From HGM11368 sp051883415 (GTDB lineage: Bacteria; Bacillota; Clostridia; Christensenellales; UBA3700): a stretch of DNA of 47,457 nucleotides. Both the position numbers and the translations under genes were made by a program. This document shows positions 22,195-32,100 of this stretch, piece after piece. The stretch's first letter is position 1, and the number at the start of each line of letters is the position of its first letter. The stretch is from NCBI GenBank assembly GCA_051883415.1, contig JBJETR010000030.1, forward strand, positions 1 to 47,457, read 5' to 3'. The notes beneath the pieces are model-generated. The model was not told where the DNA came from and did not search any database. It saw only the letters and a list, made by a program, of their open reading frames with translations.

Positions 22195-23070
22195 TTAGAA
22201 AGTCGAAACGATTTTTTTGAGGTAGTCTTTGAGCTTGTCGTTGATTGTATCGTCACGCAGACCGTATTCTATCGAGGCTTCGATGTAGCCTACCTTGTCG
22301 CCGACGTCGTAGCGCTTGCCCTCGAAGTCGTAGGCGTATGCGCCGCTGGTGTTGGCAAGGGTAAGTATGGCGTCTGTGAGATAGAGCTCTCCGCTCGGGC
22401 TAGGTGGCGTGGTCTCGAGGATATCGAATATATCGGGCGTGAGTACGTATCTACCCATGCTGGCAAGGGTGGAAGGTAATTGGTCGATAGGCGGCTTCTC
22501 GACGAAGCCTTTGATCTCGGTATATCTGCCTTTGACTAATCCCGGTTGAACTACGCCGTATTTGATAGCTTCTTCTCTAGGTACGTTCTGACAGCCGACT
22601 ATCGTCTTGCCCGTCGTCTCATAAGCTTTGATGAGTTGGGATAGGGCAGGGGAGGTAGGGTTGTACACCACGTCGTCGCCGTATATTACGCCAAAAGGCT
22701 CGTTGCCGACGAAGGCTTTGGCAAGCAAAATGGCATGTCCCGAGCCTTTCATTTCTTTTTGTCTGATATAGTGGAAGTTAGCCATATCGGCAATATCTCT
22801 CACCACCTTGATTGCCGCCTGCTTGCCTGCTTTGGCTAGCAAGTTCTCAAGTTCTACGGCATAGTCGAAGTGGTCTTCGATACACTTTTTGTTTTTGCCA
22901 AGAATAATCAATACGTCGGTTATTCCGCTATTGACGGCTTCTTCTACTACGTATTGCAAAGTCGGCGTATCTACTATAGGGAACATCTCCTTGGGCAACG
23001 ACTTGGTTGCAGGCAAAAATCTCGTTCCAAACCCCGCCGCGGGTATTACTACTTTTGTAACTTTTTGCAT
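22195..23070 (-). CDS. galU: UTP–glucose-1-phosphate uridylyltransferase
   Basis: 291 residues. It makes UDP-glucose for cell-envelope polymers and galactose metabolism. The nucleotide-binding signature IPAAGFGTRFLPATKSLPKEMFPIVD (region 9-34) is complete, with GYGDD-like VIYGDDVVY (~residues 130-138) and a downstream GFVEKP (about residue 190). The start is ATG at 23070: AGGAG sits 5 nt upstream, and a GTG at 23076 would overlap that site. Length and motifs are normal. The leader carries three tandem CGTTAT units (23087-23104 region) of unknown meaning. Confidence 0.96.
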   Translation of the reverse strand: MQKVTKVVIPAAGFGTRFLPATKSLPKEMFPIVDTPTLQYVVEEAVNSGITDVLIILGKNKKCIEDHFDYAVELENLLAKAGKQAAIKVVRDIADMANFHYIRQKEMKGSGHAILLAKAFVGNEPFGVIYGDDVVYNPTSPALSQLIKAYETTGKTIVGCQNVPREEAIKYGVVQPGLVKGRYTEIKGFVEKPPIDQLPSTLASMGRYVLTPDIFDILETTPPSPSGELYLTDAILTLANTSGAYAYDFEGKRYDVGDKVGYIEASIEYGLRDDTINDKLKDYLKKIVSTF

Positions 23071-23249
23071 AGGCACTCCTATATTATCGTTATCGTTATC
23101 GTTATATTAGCGATAAGGATATTGGCGATTGATTATAATAATAGTATATTATATTCTATCAAAAAAATCAATACCCTCTAAGAATTATGTCGGATTGCCA
23201 AGAACAAAGCGAAAAATTGTAAAAAAATTGAAAAAATAGCTCAAAACTA

Positions 23250-23303
23250 TTGACAATACATTTTTTGGTGATATAATAAAGTCAAAGGTCAAAGAAAGTC
23301 AAA
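23250..23303 (+). promoter_or_regulatory. ctsR operon promoter and CtsR box
   Basis: TTGACA (23250-23255), a 16-bp spacer and an extended -10 TGATATAAT (TATAAT 23272-23277). GGTCAAA-GAA-AGTCAAA at 23287-23303 matches the known CtsR heptad operator exactly and covers the expected transcription start region. A further GTCAAAG just upstream adds a third half-site. This indicates autorepression relieved by heat or protein damage. Confidence 0.93.
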
Positions 23304-23333
23304 CATTAGAAGTGGCTGATAAAGGAGGTAAAT

Positions 23334-23786
23334 ATGGCAAATATATCTGATACGATAGAAGAATTTATCTTGTCGGTGATAGGCGATGACGACAGTTTGC
23401 AGTTGTCAAGAAACGAACTAGCCAATTATTTCGCCGTTGCGCCAAGTCAGATAAATTACGTGCTGGCAACCAGGTTTAATACCGATAAAGGTTATATCAT
23501 AGAATCTAAGAGAGGCGGAGGCGGATTTGTCACGCTGATAAGAATGTGCAAAGGCGACAATTATTTGTCGGAGATATTGGACGAGATTGAAAGGCTCGAC
23601 GGTATGACCTATCAAAAAGCAAGCAATATTATAGATAGGTTGCTGAGAGATGAAGTAATTGACGAAAAACAGGCAAATATTATAAAAAGTGCGGTGAGCG
23701 ATAAGGCACTCAACGTGCCTATGAATAATAATAAACTGAGAAAAAACGTGTTTAGTCAAATATTGATAGGACTAAATAGGGGGTAG
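23334..23786 (+). CDS. ctsR: CtsR, repressor of class III heat-shock genes
   Basis: 150 residues. The DNA-binding part has ELANYFAVAPSQINYVLATRF (region 27-47) and the hallmark glycine-rich wing ESKRGGGGFV (~60-69), which inserts into the minor groove of CtsR boxes. The C-terminal domain mediates dimerisation and contact with McsB. It is first gene of ctsR–mcsA–mcsB–clpC, preceded by AAAGGAGG and its own operator. In Firmicutes, McsB and ClpC control CtsR activity, so this operon encodes its own feedback loop. Confidence 0.97.
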   Translation: MANISDTIEEFILSVIGDDDSLQLSRNELANYFAVAPSQINYVLATRFNTDKGYIIESKRGGGGFVTLIRMCKGDNYLSEILDEIERLDGMTYQKASNIIDRLLRDEVIDEKQANIIKSAVSDKALNVPMNNNKLRKNVFSQILIGLNRG

Positions 23787-23791
23787 GCGAT

Positions 23792-24274
23792 ATGAAAATG
23801 TGTGAAATATGCGGAAAACACCCTGCAACGATATTTATAAAAACAAATATAAATGGTGTTAAGACGGAAAAACAAGTGTGCGCAGAGTGCGCAAAGATGA
23901 TGCAAGACTCCACGGGATTTGCAGATATACTAGGAGGCTTTATGAGTTTTGGCAATATGTTTAGTACGCCAAGCCCACACACTATGAGAGTGTGCCCTAA
24001 GTGCGGTATGTCGGAGAGGGAGGTGTTGGATCAATCTCGCTTTGGATGTAACGAATGTTACGAAACTTTTGGAGATTTAGTCGATAGCTTTGTCGGTAAC
24101 CTCGGAGGCAAGACCTACGGTGGGGAGGGCAAGGTAGAAAAAAGTGCGAAACAAAAACCAAAATCCAAGCTTGAAATCTTGAAAGAAGAGTTGGACAAGG
24201 CGGTGGAGGAGAAGGACTTCCTCAAAGCTAACGATATACACAACCAAATCCTCGCATTGAAAAAAGGAGAATAG
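23792..24274 (+). CDS. mcsA: McsA, activator of the McsB arginine kinase
   Basis: 160 residues. Four Cys-x2-Cys pairs are visible (CEICGKHP at 4-7, CAECAK near 30, CPKCGM near 68, CNECYE near 85), which build two zinc-binding modules. A C-terminal UVR-type helical segment (LKEELDKAVEEKDFLKAND, about 130-148) follows. In Bacillus, McsA stimulates McsB arginine phosphorylation and is released on stress. It starts 5 bp after ctsR and ends 3 bp before mcsB. Confidence 0.94.
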   Translation: MKMCEICGKHPATIFIKTNINGVKTEKQVCAECAKMMQDSTGFADILGGFMSFGNMFSTPSPHTMRVCPKCGMSEREVLDQSRFGCNECYETFGDLVDSFVGNLGGKTYGGEGKVEKSAKQKPKSKLEILKEELDKAVEEKDFLKANDIHNQILALKKGE

Positions 24275-24277
24275 TAT

Positions 24278-25276
24278 ATGGATAGTATGAAAGACGTGGT
24301 TTTTTCTACTAGAATAAGACTAGCTAGAAATATCAAAGACTTGCCTTTTCCGCACCGTCTAAGCGGACAAGAAGAGATATATAGCGTGTTGATGAAGGGC
24401 GTGGAACAAGCCGTGAGTGGTTTGATGAAAGCGAGCTTCTACAAAATGAGCGATATGGACGAACTCACCAAACAAACTTTGGTGGAAAAACACCTCATTA
24501 GCCCGGGACTCACCCAAAGTCAATACGGCGCAGTAGTGGTAAGCAAAAACGAGGACGTGTCCGTGATGATCAATGAAGAGGATCACATAAGAGAGCAGTG
24601 TATCATGGACGGGTATGCTCCCGAACAAGCCTATTCGAAGATAGCCGAGGTGGACAAAGAAATAGGCAAAGTGCTGGATATAGCACATGACGAAAAACTA
24701 GGATATCTCAATACGTGTCCGACAAATCTCGGTGCAGGTATGAGGGCTTCGGTGATGTTGTTTTTGCCAGCACTTGCTACGAACGGCACAATAGGAAGCA
24801 TAATAAGAAGTATACAAGACCTTGGATTTACTACACGTGGCGTGTACGGCGAGGGTAGCAAAGCTCAAGGATTTATGTATCAAATATCCAATCAAGCCGC
24901 TATCGGTCAAAGCGAAAGACAGATATTGGATAGACTAAACGCCGTGGTGATGAAGATAGTCGACGCCGAAAGACAGGCTAGAAGCAATCTTGCTAAGACG
25001 CAAGGCATCAAACTAAAAGATACCATTATGCGTGCCTACGGAACGCTGAAATATGCCGTGATGATGAGTAGCGAAGAATTTATGGAATTGCTGGCTATGG
25101 TAAAGTGGGGCGTATGCGAGCATTATATAGATGCGGATATGGACAAACTTAATAGCCTAATTACGGTGACTCAACCGGCAATGCTGTGCAAATTGGCAAA
25201 CAAAAAGTTGGGGGCAGACGAAAGAGACGTGGCAAGAGCGGCTATGGTAAGGAATTTGCTCAAAGATAAACTATAG
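24278..25276 (+). CDS. mcsB: McsB, protein arginine kinase
   Basis: 332 residues. The phosphagen-kinase-like catalytic domain is complete: STRIRLARNIKDLPFP (~residues 9-24), NEEDHIREQ (~92-100, active-site Glu), NTCPTNLGAGMRAS (catalytic Cys, ~150-160) and RGVYGEGS. Near the C-terminus RDVARA matches the RDxxRA phosphoarginine-binding motif described for McsB. It phosphorylates arginines on damaged proteins, marking them for ClpC-ClpP degradation. GGAGAATAG precedes the start. ClpC follows 10 bp downstream. Confidence 0.97.
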   Translation: MDSMKDVVFSTRIRLARNIKDLPFPHRLSGQEEIYSVLMKGVEQAVSGLMKASFYKMSDMDELTKQTLVEKHLISPGLTQSQYGAVVVSKNEDVSVMINEEDHIREQCIMDGYAPEQAYSKIAEVDKEIGKVLDIAHDEKLGYLNTCPTNLGAGMRASVMLFLPALATNGTIGSIIRSIQDLGFTTRGVYGEGSKAQGFMYQISNQAAIGQSERQILDRLNAVVMKIVDAERQARSNLAKTQGIKLKDTIMRAYGTLKYAVMMSSEEFMELLAMVKWGVCEHYIDADMDKLNSLITVTQPAMLCKLANKKLGADERDVARAAMVRNLLKDKL

Positions 25277-25286
25277 GAGGGGTAGT

Positions 25287-27806
25287 ATGAAAAGATTTAG
25301 TAGTGAATGTGAAGAGGTTATGAATAAAGCGATGGAATATGCGGCGATGAGCGGCGGACTTTTGGGTACGGAGCACATTATATGCGGTATGATTGACGTC
25401 GATGATAGCTATGCCGGAGTATTGCTCAAAGAAAGCGGGCTAATCAAGGAGCATATAGGAATGTTGATTCAAATCGACGGGGGCAATCAAGCGGTAACTT
25501 TGAGTACACGTACGCGCAACGTGCTTGCTAATGCGGAAATATTTGCCGACAAGGTACACGAAGCAACAATAGCTTCGGATAAGCTTCTCTACGCAATTTT
25601 GTGCGAAAAATCTTCTTACGCATATAAGGGATTGGAGAGCTTTGGCGTCAATATCGAAGCGGTGAAGAATAAAATTATTCAAGGTGTAGGCAAGTCGAAA
25701 AACAAAATAAGTAAAGAAGACGCCGTCGAACAGTACAAAGCTTTGCTCGAAAGAACCGACGCAATAAAGCAACAATTGATAAAGAGAATAGAGAAGAACA
25801 GTGGAAAACAAGTCAAAAACATAGAAGTTGACAACGACGATGACGACGACGATTTGTCTAGCAACAAGGCTCTGGAGGGCTTTGGCATAGACCTGACCAA
25901 AAGAGCTAAACAAGGCAAGCTCGATCCGGTGATTGGCAGAAGTAAAGAGATTGAGAGAATTATCCAAATACTAAGCCGAAGAACTAAAAATAATCCGGTG
26001 TTGATTGGCGAACCCGGCGTAGGCAAGAGTGCAGTCGTAGAGGGCTTGGCTCAAGCTATTGTGAGTGGTGACGTACCCGAAATGCTAAAGAATAAGAAGG
26101 TATTTAGCCTAGATATGGCAAGTTTGGTGGCGGGCACTAAGTATAGAGGCGACTTTGAGGAAAGACTCAAAAAAGCTATCGATACAATCAAAGAAGACGG
26201 CAATATAATATTGTTTATCGATGAAATCCATACCATTGTGGGCGCAGGATCTACGGGCGAAAACGGAATGGACGCCGCCAATATCCTCAAGCCACAATTG
26301 GCAAGAGGCGAGTTGCAAACCATAGGCGCAACAACTCTGGACGAGTATAGAAAGTATATCGAGAAGGATAGCGCACTAGAAAGAAGATTCCAGCCTATTA
26401 CCGTAGATCCGCCTAGCGTTGAGGATACCGTCCGTATTCTCAAAGGATTGAGAGAGAGATACGAACAACATCACAAGGTGACTATTACCGATGAGGCGAT
26501 TCAAGCTGCGGCGGAGCTTAGCGATAGATATATAAGCGATAGATATTTGCCCGACAAAGCCATAGACCTTATTGACGAGGCGGCAAGCCGTAAAAAAATC
26601 GGAGCCAACGTCGCTCCTAAGGAGATAAAAGATAACGAAGACAAGTTGATGAGTTTGAAGGTGGAATTGGAGAACGCTAAGACTCATAGCGACTATCTCA
26701 AATGCCACGATATACAACAACAAATCAATACGCTTGAAGAGAAGATTGCTAAAGATAAGGACAAATGGCAAGATAGTCAAGTCGATCACGAATTGTCTAT
26801 CGGCGAGCATGAGGTTGCGGAGATAGTTTCGGCTTGGACGGGCGTGCCTGTGGTGAAAATTACCCAAAGCGAGAGCGAAAAACTGCTTGACCTAGAGAAA
26901 ATCTTGCGTAAGAGAGTAATCGGTCAGGACGAGGCGGTGGAAGCCGTTGCTAAGGCGGTACGAAGAGCGAGAGTGGGCATCAAAGATCCTAAAAGACCTA
27001 TCGGTTCATTCATATTCTTAGGTCCTACGGGCGTTGGTAAAACCGAATTGTCCAAAGCGTTGGCTGAGGCAATGTTCGGTAGCGAAAACTTGATGATAAG
27101 AGTGGATATGAGCGAATATATGGATAAGGCTAACGTATCCAAAATGATTGGCTCCGCGCCCGGTTACGTGGGTTACGACGAAGGCGGACAACTGACCGAA
27201 CAAGTGAGAAGAAAACCTTATTCCGTAATACTCTTCGACGAGATAGAAAAGGCACATCCCGACGTATTCAATATCATGTTGCAGATACTCGAGGACGGTA
27301 GATTGACCGACTCGCACGGTAGAGTGGTAAGCTTCAAAAATACCATTATCATCATGACTTCTAATATCGGCGCTCAAGAAATCAAAGCTACTAAGAGTCT
27401 AGGCTTCGGCGACAACAAAGATAGCTATGAGAATATGAGAGAAAGACAAATGGAAGCTCTCAAAAAGGCTATGAGACCGGAGTTTATCAACCGTATCGAC
27501 GATATAGTGATTTTCCGTTCGCTCGAGAATGACGATATGAAGAATATTGCAGGTCTTATCGTTGACAACCTCATAGGCAGACTTGCCAAAAACGGATATA
27601 TGCTTTCGGTATCCAACAGTGCTAAAGATTTGATTATTGAAAAGGGCTCCGACGCTCAATACGGCGCAAGACCTCTGAGAAGAGCAGTGCAAAGAATGAT
27701 TGAGGACGAGCTGTCCGAGCGTATCCTCAAAGGCGAATTTGCAATAGGCGACGAGATTGACGTAGATAGAGAAGACGACAAGCTGACCTTTGCAAAAAAA
27801 GTGTAA
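25287..27806 (+). CDS. clpC: ClpC AAA+ unfoldase
   Basis: 839 residues. Domains in order are the N-terminal Clp_N repeats (1-145), which bind phosphoarginine, a linker with a run of six or more Asp (about 182-190), AAA1 with Walker A GEPGVGKS (~240) and DEIHTIVGAG, a middle domain with a UVR-like coiled coil (~450-488), and AAA2 with Walker A GPTGVGKT (~580). An acidic insert at the N/AAA1 junction is longer than usual. ClpC feeds substrates to ClpP; the clpP gene is not here. It is last in the CtsR operon, terminated by a hairpin 8 nt downstream. Confidence 0.97.
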   Translation: MKRFSSECEEVMNKAMEYAAMSGGLLGTEHIICGMIDVDDSYAGVLLKESGLIKEHIGMLIQIDGGNQAVTLSTRTRNVLANAEIFADKVHEATIASDKLLYAILCEKSSYAYKGLESFGVNIEAVKNKIIQGVGKSKNKISKEDAVEQYKALLERTDAIKQQLIKRIEKNSGKQVKNIEVDNDDDDDDLSSNKALEGFGIDLTKRAKQGKLDPVIGRSKEIERIIQILSRRTKNNPVLIGEPGVGKSAVVEGLAQAIVSGDVPEMLKNKKVFSLDMASLVAGTKYRGDFEERLKKAIDTIKEDGNIILFIDEIHTIVGAGSTGENGMDAANILKPQLARGELQTIGATTLDEYRKYIEKDSALERRFQPITVDPPSVEDTVRILKGLRERYEQHHKVTITDEAIQAAAELSDRYISDRYLPDKAIDLIDEAASRKKIGANVAPKEIKDNEDKLMSLKVELENAKTHSDYLKCHDIQQQINTLEEKIAKDKDKWQDSQVDHELSIGEHEVAEIVSAWTGVPVVKITQSESEKLLDLEKILRKRVIGQDEAVEAVAKAVRRARVGIKDPKRPIGSFIFLGPTGVGKTELSKALAEAMFGSENLMIRVDMSEYMDKANVSKMIGSAPGYVGYDEGGQLTEQVRRKPYSVILFDEIEKAHPDVFNIMLQILEDGRLTDSHGRVVSFKNTIIIMTSNIGAQEIKATKSLGFGDNKDSYENMRERQMEALKKAMRPEFINRIDDIVIFRSLENDDMKNIAGLIVDNLIGRLAKNGYMLSVSNSAKDLIIEKGSDAQYGARPLRRAVQRMIEDELSERILKGEFAIGDEIDVDREDDKLTFAKKV

Positions 27807-27813
27807 ATAATTT

Positions 27814-27845
27814 CAAAAGCCCCCTTGAAGAGAGGGCTTTTGTAT
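27814..27845 (+). terminator. Terminator after clpC
   Basis: Stem CAAAAGCCC / GGGCTTTTG closing an 11-nt loop. The downstream T run is weak because the sequence turns into the hpf promoter, so some read-through is possible. Confidence 0.75.
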
Positions 27846-27893
27846 GTTATAATCAAAGTACAAAATAGGTGTGACACAGTTGGTGTCTGCACC
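27825..27893 (+). promoter_or_regulatory. hpf promoter overlapping the clpC terminator, with leader hairpin
   Basis: TTGAAG (27825-27830) lies in the clpC terminator loop. A 17-bp spacer leads to an extended -10 TGTTATAAT (TATAAT at 27848-27853). In the leader, GGTG-T-GACAC-AGTTG-GTGTC-TG-CACC (27868-27893) can form a hairpin ending one or two bases before the AAGGAGG site. Confidence 0.6.
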
Positions 27894-27907
27894 GCAAGGA
27901 GGACAAC

Positions 27908-28429
27908 ATGAGAGTAGAAATCGTATCCAAAAACTACAAGGTATCCGACCACATCAAAGACATCATCGAGATGAAGTTAGAAAAGTTTGCCAGATATTTT
28001 GAAGACGACGCCGTAGCAAAAATTATGCTGAAAGAGATTGGCAAAGAAAAGTACGTGATGGAGATAACAATCTTCTTCGGCGGTAATATGGTAAGAAGTG
28101 AAGTAACGTCAGACAATATGTACAACAATATCGACATTGCATTGCCAAAGATTGAAGGTCAGATTAGAAAACATCGCACCAAGCTCGGCAAAATGAGAAA
28201 GAGTGCTTTGGATGCGGAAAGCTTGTACGAGATACCTCAATCCAAAGAAAAAGAGCTTGTTAAGACTAAATCCTTTCAACTCAAAAAAATCAGCGTTGCA
28301 GAGGCTATTGCCGAGATGGAGCTTGTCGACCACGACTTCTTTGCTTTTGTCAACGAAGCTAACGGTATGGTCAATATAGTGTATAGAAGAACCGACGGCA
28401 ACGTAGGCTTGATTGACCTGGTATACTAA
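27908..28429 (+). CDS. hpf: Ribosome hibernation promoting factor, long form
   Basis: 173 residues. The N-terminal ~105 residues form the ribosome-binding beta-alpha fold (EIVSKNYKVSDHIKDIIEMKLEKFARYF at 4-31; MVRSEVTSDNMYNNIDIALPKIEGQI at 61-86). The C-terminal ~55 residues (from SFQLKKISVAEAIAEMELVDHDFFAFVN) form the dimerisation domain that produces 100S ribosomes. It is the long form typical of Gram-positives. The strong site AAGGAGG precedes the ATG. It has its own promoter but may also receive clpC read-through, so ribosome storage could track heat-shock output. Confidence 0.97.
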   Translation: MRVEIVSKNYKVSDHIKDIIEMKLEKFARYFEDDAVAKIMLKEIGKEKYVMEITIFFGGNMVRSEVTSDNMYNNIDIALPKIEGQIRKHRTKLGKMRKSALDAESLYEIPQSKEKELVKTKSFQLKKISVAEAIAEMELVDHDFFAFVNEANGMVNIVYRRTDGNVGLIDLVY

Positions 28430-28475
28430 TTGATAGACAAACAAATATAGCGCTAATCGACAATTATTTTGAATT

Positions 28476-28506
28476 AAATATCGGCTGAAATATGCCGATA
28501 TTTTTG
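28476..28506 (+). terminator. Terminator after hpf
   Basis: A 10-bp stem AAATATCGGC / GCCGATATTT with an 8-nt loop is followed by TTG. 47 nt after the hpf stop. Confidence 0.8.
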
Positions 28507-28587
28507 TGCTTTCGCTTGCTTTTTGGCGGGCATAAGTATTAAAATTGACGTGTGAGCAATATGCTACGTTTGCTCCGAAATACTACA

Positions 28588-28611
28588 AAAAGTCAATACG
28601 TGTCGCAAAAA
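28588..28611. repeat. Recurrent palindromic motif (copy near GNAT)
   Basis: AAAAGTCAATACGTGTCGC followed by AAAAA lies about 30 bp upstream of the GNAT start. It nearly equals the sequence at 38329-38352 after trmN6 (GTCGATACGTGTCGAC between A runs). A shorter relative is at 32200-32212. Its role is unknown. Confidence 0.5.
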
Positions 28612-28622
28612 GGAGAAAAAGT

Positions 28623-29120
28623 ATGAACGAACAATGGCAAATCGTGCAAGTGCAAAAGCAAGAAATACAAGAGTTTAGCAAGTATGCAAAAGGTATTTGG
28701 GGCGAGTATTTTACCGCACTTCTTTCCGACGAGCAAATAGCGTATATGCTAGATATGTTTTTGTCGATAGAGGTGCTCACGAAACAATTTGACGGCGACT
28801 ACAAATATTATTACTGTTTGGTGGACGGCAAAAAAGCAGGATTTATAGGTCTCGAATATGAAAAAGACGCCTTGTTTTTGTCCAAACTCTATCTAGCTAA
28901 AGAGTATAGGGGCAGGGGCTTGGCAAGCAAAATGTTTGCCTTTATCGAAAAGCAGGCAAAAGACTGCGATTACCATAAGATATACCTAACTTGCAACAAG
29001 TACAACCGCCATTCGTTGGACGTATACGCCAAGAAAGGCTTTGAAATAGTCGAAAGCGTGGTGACGGATATCGGTAGCGGGTTCGTCATGGACGACTACG
29101 TATTAGAAAAGAAAATATAA
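28623..29120 (+). CDS. GNAT family N-acetyltransferase
   Basis: 165 residues from ATG 28623, with AAAAGGAG upstream; an in-frame start at 28545 lacks a ribosome binding site and crosses the palindrome. The fold is a single acetyltransferase domain. The acetyl-CoA loop appears as YRGRGLASKMFAF (~residues 99-111), followed by YLTCNKYNRHSLDVYAKKGFEI (region 121-142), the usual beta5/alpha4 pair. Substrate is not deducible. It is transcribed before the large lipoprotein gene, with a 43-bp gap that holds a separate promoter-like sequence. Confidence 0.88.
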   Translation: MNEQWQIVQVQKQEIQEFSKYAKGIWGEYFTALLSDEQIAYMLDMFLSIEVLTKQFDGDYKYYYCLVDGKKAGFIGLEYEKDALFLSKLYLAKEYRGRGLASKMFAFIEKQAKDCDYHKIYLTCNKYNRHSLDVYAKKGFEIVESVVTDIGSGFVMDDYVLEKKI

Positions 29121-29126
29121 TTTGTG

Positions 29127-29155
29127 TGGACACAACGCAAGCGTTGTGTTAGAAT
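29127..29155 (+). promoter_or_regulatory. Promoter with palindromic spacer for the M60-like lipoprotein
   Basis: TGGACA (29127-29132), a 17-bp spacer and TAGAAT (29150-29155), 7 nt before the ATG. The spacer region holds ACACAACGC-AA-GCGTTGTGT (29130-29149), a perfect 9-bp inverted repeat that could be an operator or a small hairpin terminating GNAT transcription. Confidence 0.55.
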
Positions 29156-29162
29156 TGAGTAT

Positions 29163-32100
29163 ATGAGAAGCAAAATATTGACTATTCTGGCAATTGTCGC
29201 CACGTTATGTTTGAGTACCTTCCTGCTGAGCGCTTGCAAGAGCGTTGAGCAGTCTTTGGCGTACAACGACGACGTGGAAGCCAGATATGCCGACGGAATA
29301 AGCGTAGTCGGTACTGCCGACGCTCCGACTTATGCCGTGGAATATCAAAATAAAGCCAGGGTAGAACAACAAATGTACGTGGACAACACCGTCAAGGGCT
29401 TGCATTTGACGGGACTTTATTTGCCCAAAGGCGAGACGATAAGCGTTACGATTGGGGCGGAAACGGCACAAAAGAGTCACAAAATCGTCATCAATAGTTG
29501 TCTTAGTAACAAAGAAACGATAGAACTCAATTCCGTAAGAACGCAATATACTTCCACTGTCGGCGGTAGAGTCGATATTTTGGTGGACGGCGCAGTGGAA
29601 GAAAAGAACGTGTTCGAAATAAAAATAGACGGCTGTGTGAGAATGCCGTTCTATCGTCTGGGCGTAGAGAGAGAAAAACCGCAAGCCGAACAAAACGGTT
29701 GGGCTACGCTGGATTGTGGCAATATCAGATTTGTCTTCCCGTCCGAGGCACTAGACGATATTAACGCACTTGACGACAGCTTGAAATGGTGGCGTTCGGC
29801 AGTGGAAGCGATGAGCAGAATGACGGGCGTCAAGTATATTGACGGCGACCTGTCGCCTATCATGGTGGTGGTCGATCCAAGCATCGAAGGCGTAGGCGGG
29901 GAATGGAACAAAACCGAAAAGTACGTCAGAGTGGGCATGAGCGGTTTTGTCGGAGTGACTGATTACGACAACCTCAAGGTTGGCGGTGGAAAGCACCTTT
30001 TGTATATGCTTGGCAATATGCTCGCAGACGGCGCGGACGGCTACGACGAAGGTCCTTTGCAAGACAAATTAGGCAAGGTAATATCCAATCTCACCTATAT
30101 CATCATGACCGACAACGTCAAAGGCGGTGAGGGCAACGGCATTGCCAACGCCTACTTGCAATTAGAAAAGGCAGTGTCGGGTGAGAGCTTAGAAAGCAGT
30201 AATATTGAGGTCTTTTTTGACGGACTTTTGCATTCCGTAGGCATGCAAAAGACAATCAACGCCTTGCAACAATATAAGTATACGATGAAACAAAGCTCTG
30301 CCGCAGACAAGTGGAGCCAATATATCAAAGATATCAGCGGGGACAGTATCGAAATAGGCGGAGATAAGGTAGAGTTGATTGGAATGGATTTGTCGTACTA
30401 TTGCGATTGGCTAGGTATGGGCGTGTCGCAAGAGTGCAAGGACGCAATGAGTGAAAAAGAGTTGTTTGTGCCCGTGCAATCTCAATACGCTACGGGTGTG
30501 AGCCGAGATAATTGCCAGACGGGTATCAGCCTTGCTTTGGGACAAAAGACCATAATAGATTTTGCATCTTCTATCGTGTCGCCATTGCCTGGTTGGAAGG
30601 TGGAGAGCGTGGAAGGCAACGGTTGGGTTGCTACCGAAAGCGGTAGGTACGAGTACAATCCTTCCGTCGAAAGACTTGTCGACGAATTCCAACTAAATCT
30701 TGTCAACGGAGAATTGAGGACAAAGCTGTACGGTAGAGTCACGGTAGATATTAGGGTAGCCTCGTATCAAGTGTATAGAGATATAGCGTTTAGGGACGTG
30801 GATAAGGCTATAAAGGGCGTGGCTGATATGACGCCTAGCGATGCGGCAAGTTTGTCAAAAGCACAAGTGCCGGAAGAAAAAGAGGTGGACGACAGCAGAT
30901 ATTCCTTCGGTGTGACTAAGGGAAGTCTACAAGTCAAAGAGGACGGCAAATACACCTTTTTCCTTAAGAGCAAAGGCTTGGTCAAGGTCAACTTCGGTGT
31001 AGCCGAATATATGTTTGAAATGTTCAACAACTATCTCACCGTCAGCGACTATACGCAAGAGTTGAAGTGCCAACTTGCCTTAGAAAGCGACAAAGTGTAT
31101 AACTTTGAGATTTTCGTTTTGTCAACGCAAGGCGGCGGTTGGGCAACGTTGGGTATCGAAACACCTTACGGCGTACAGGATTTGGGACAAGATAACATTG
31201 TCTATCGGAATATGAAAAGAAGCGACGTAGTGTGCTACGAAAGTCCAATCTTGCCGATAGAAAACATTGATTTGCATAGCCAAGTTTTTAGCGACTTTTT
31301 GTCCTCGAGATGGGTGTTGACCAATGCGATAGAACTCAAAGAGAACAGTAACGATATCTATCTATTCGACGACAACAATGCCACTTATTTTGAGCCTAGC
31401 AATATAGACAATAGTTACGTCATCGAGTGGGATATGCAGTCGGAAAGGGGGGCAGAATATCTGTCGTTGGACGTCAAGACCGATATGCTGGGCGCAAATA
31501 TCAAAGTTCAGACGGCTAGTATCGCAAATCAATGGCAAGACGTTTTGGTGGCAACTATCGACGCTACCCAAACCGTCTTAGAGTTTGGCAAAAACGTGAA
31601 CTGTAGATACGTCAGATTGACAATAGACAAACAGACCGACTTCGTTTGTTCGATTGGAGGTGTGGCTTTGGGAAAAATTGTTGACCAAAGCCGTATCGTG
31701 CCTAATACAAGCACGGCTATATCATATCAAGGCGAGTGGAAGAGTATAGAAAAATACGCGAGCGTCAACGGCTCGCTTGCCGGCAACGTGGACAAAAACT
31801 GCGCTATGGAATACGAGTTTTACGGCTCGATGATTGCCGTATATGCAACTAAGGACAGCTCTTTCGGACACGCTAAAGTATATATCGACGGCAAAGAACA
31901 TTCGATAGTCGATTTGTCTAGCGACGTGGCAAGATGTGGCGTCAGAGTATTCGCCCAAGAGTTTGAAACTATGGGACTGCATACTATCAAACTCGTGCCC
32001 GTTGACGATGATAAAATTAATATCGACTATCTGACGGTAATCGAGGGCGTAAGACCTGAGCAAGAACCCGCTAAGTTTAATTATTGGCTCATTGCAATTA

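Noticed and set aside
23085..23106. Triple CGTTAT tandem repeat before galU as a phase-variation tract
   Set aside because: Only three units of six bases in the untranslated leader; a frame effect is impossible and there is no evidence of length variation in one sequence.
28545..28622. N-terminal extension of the GNAT protein from 28545
   Set aside because: It lacks a ribosome binding site, reads through a palindromic motif and would add 26 residues unlike the family; 28623 has AAAAGGAG.
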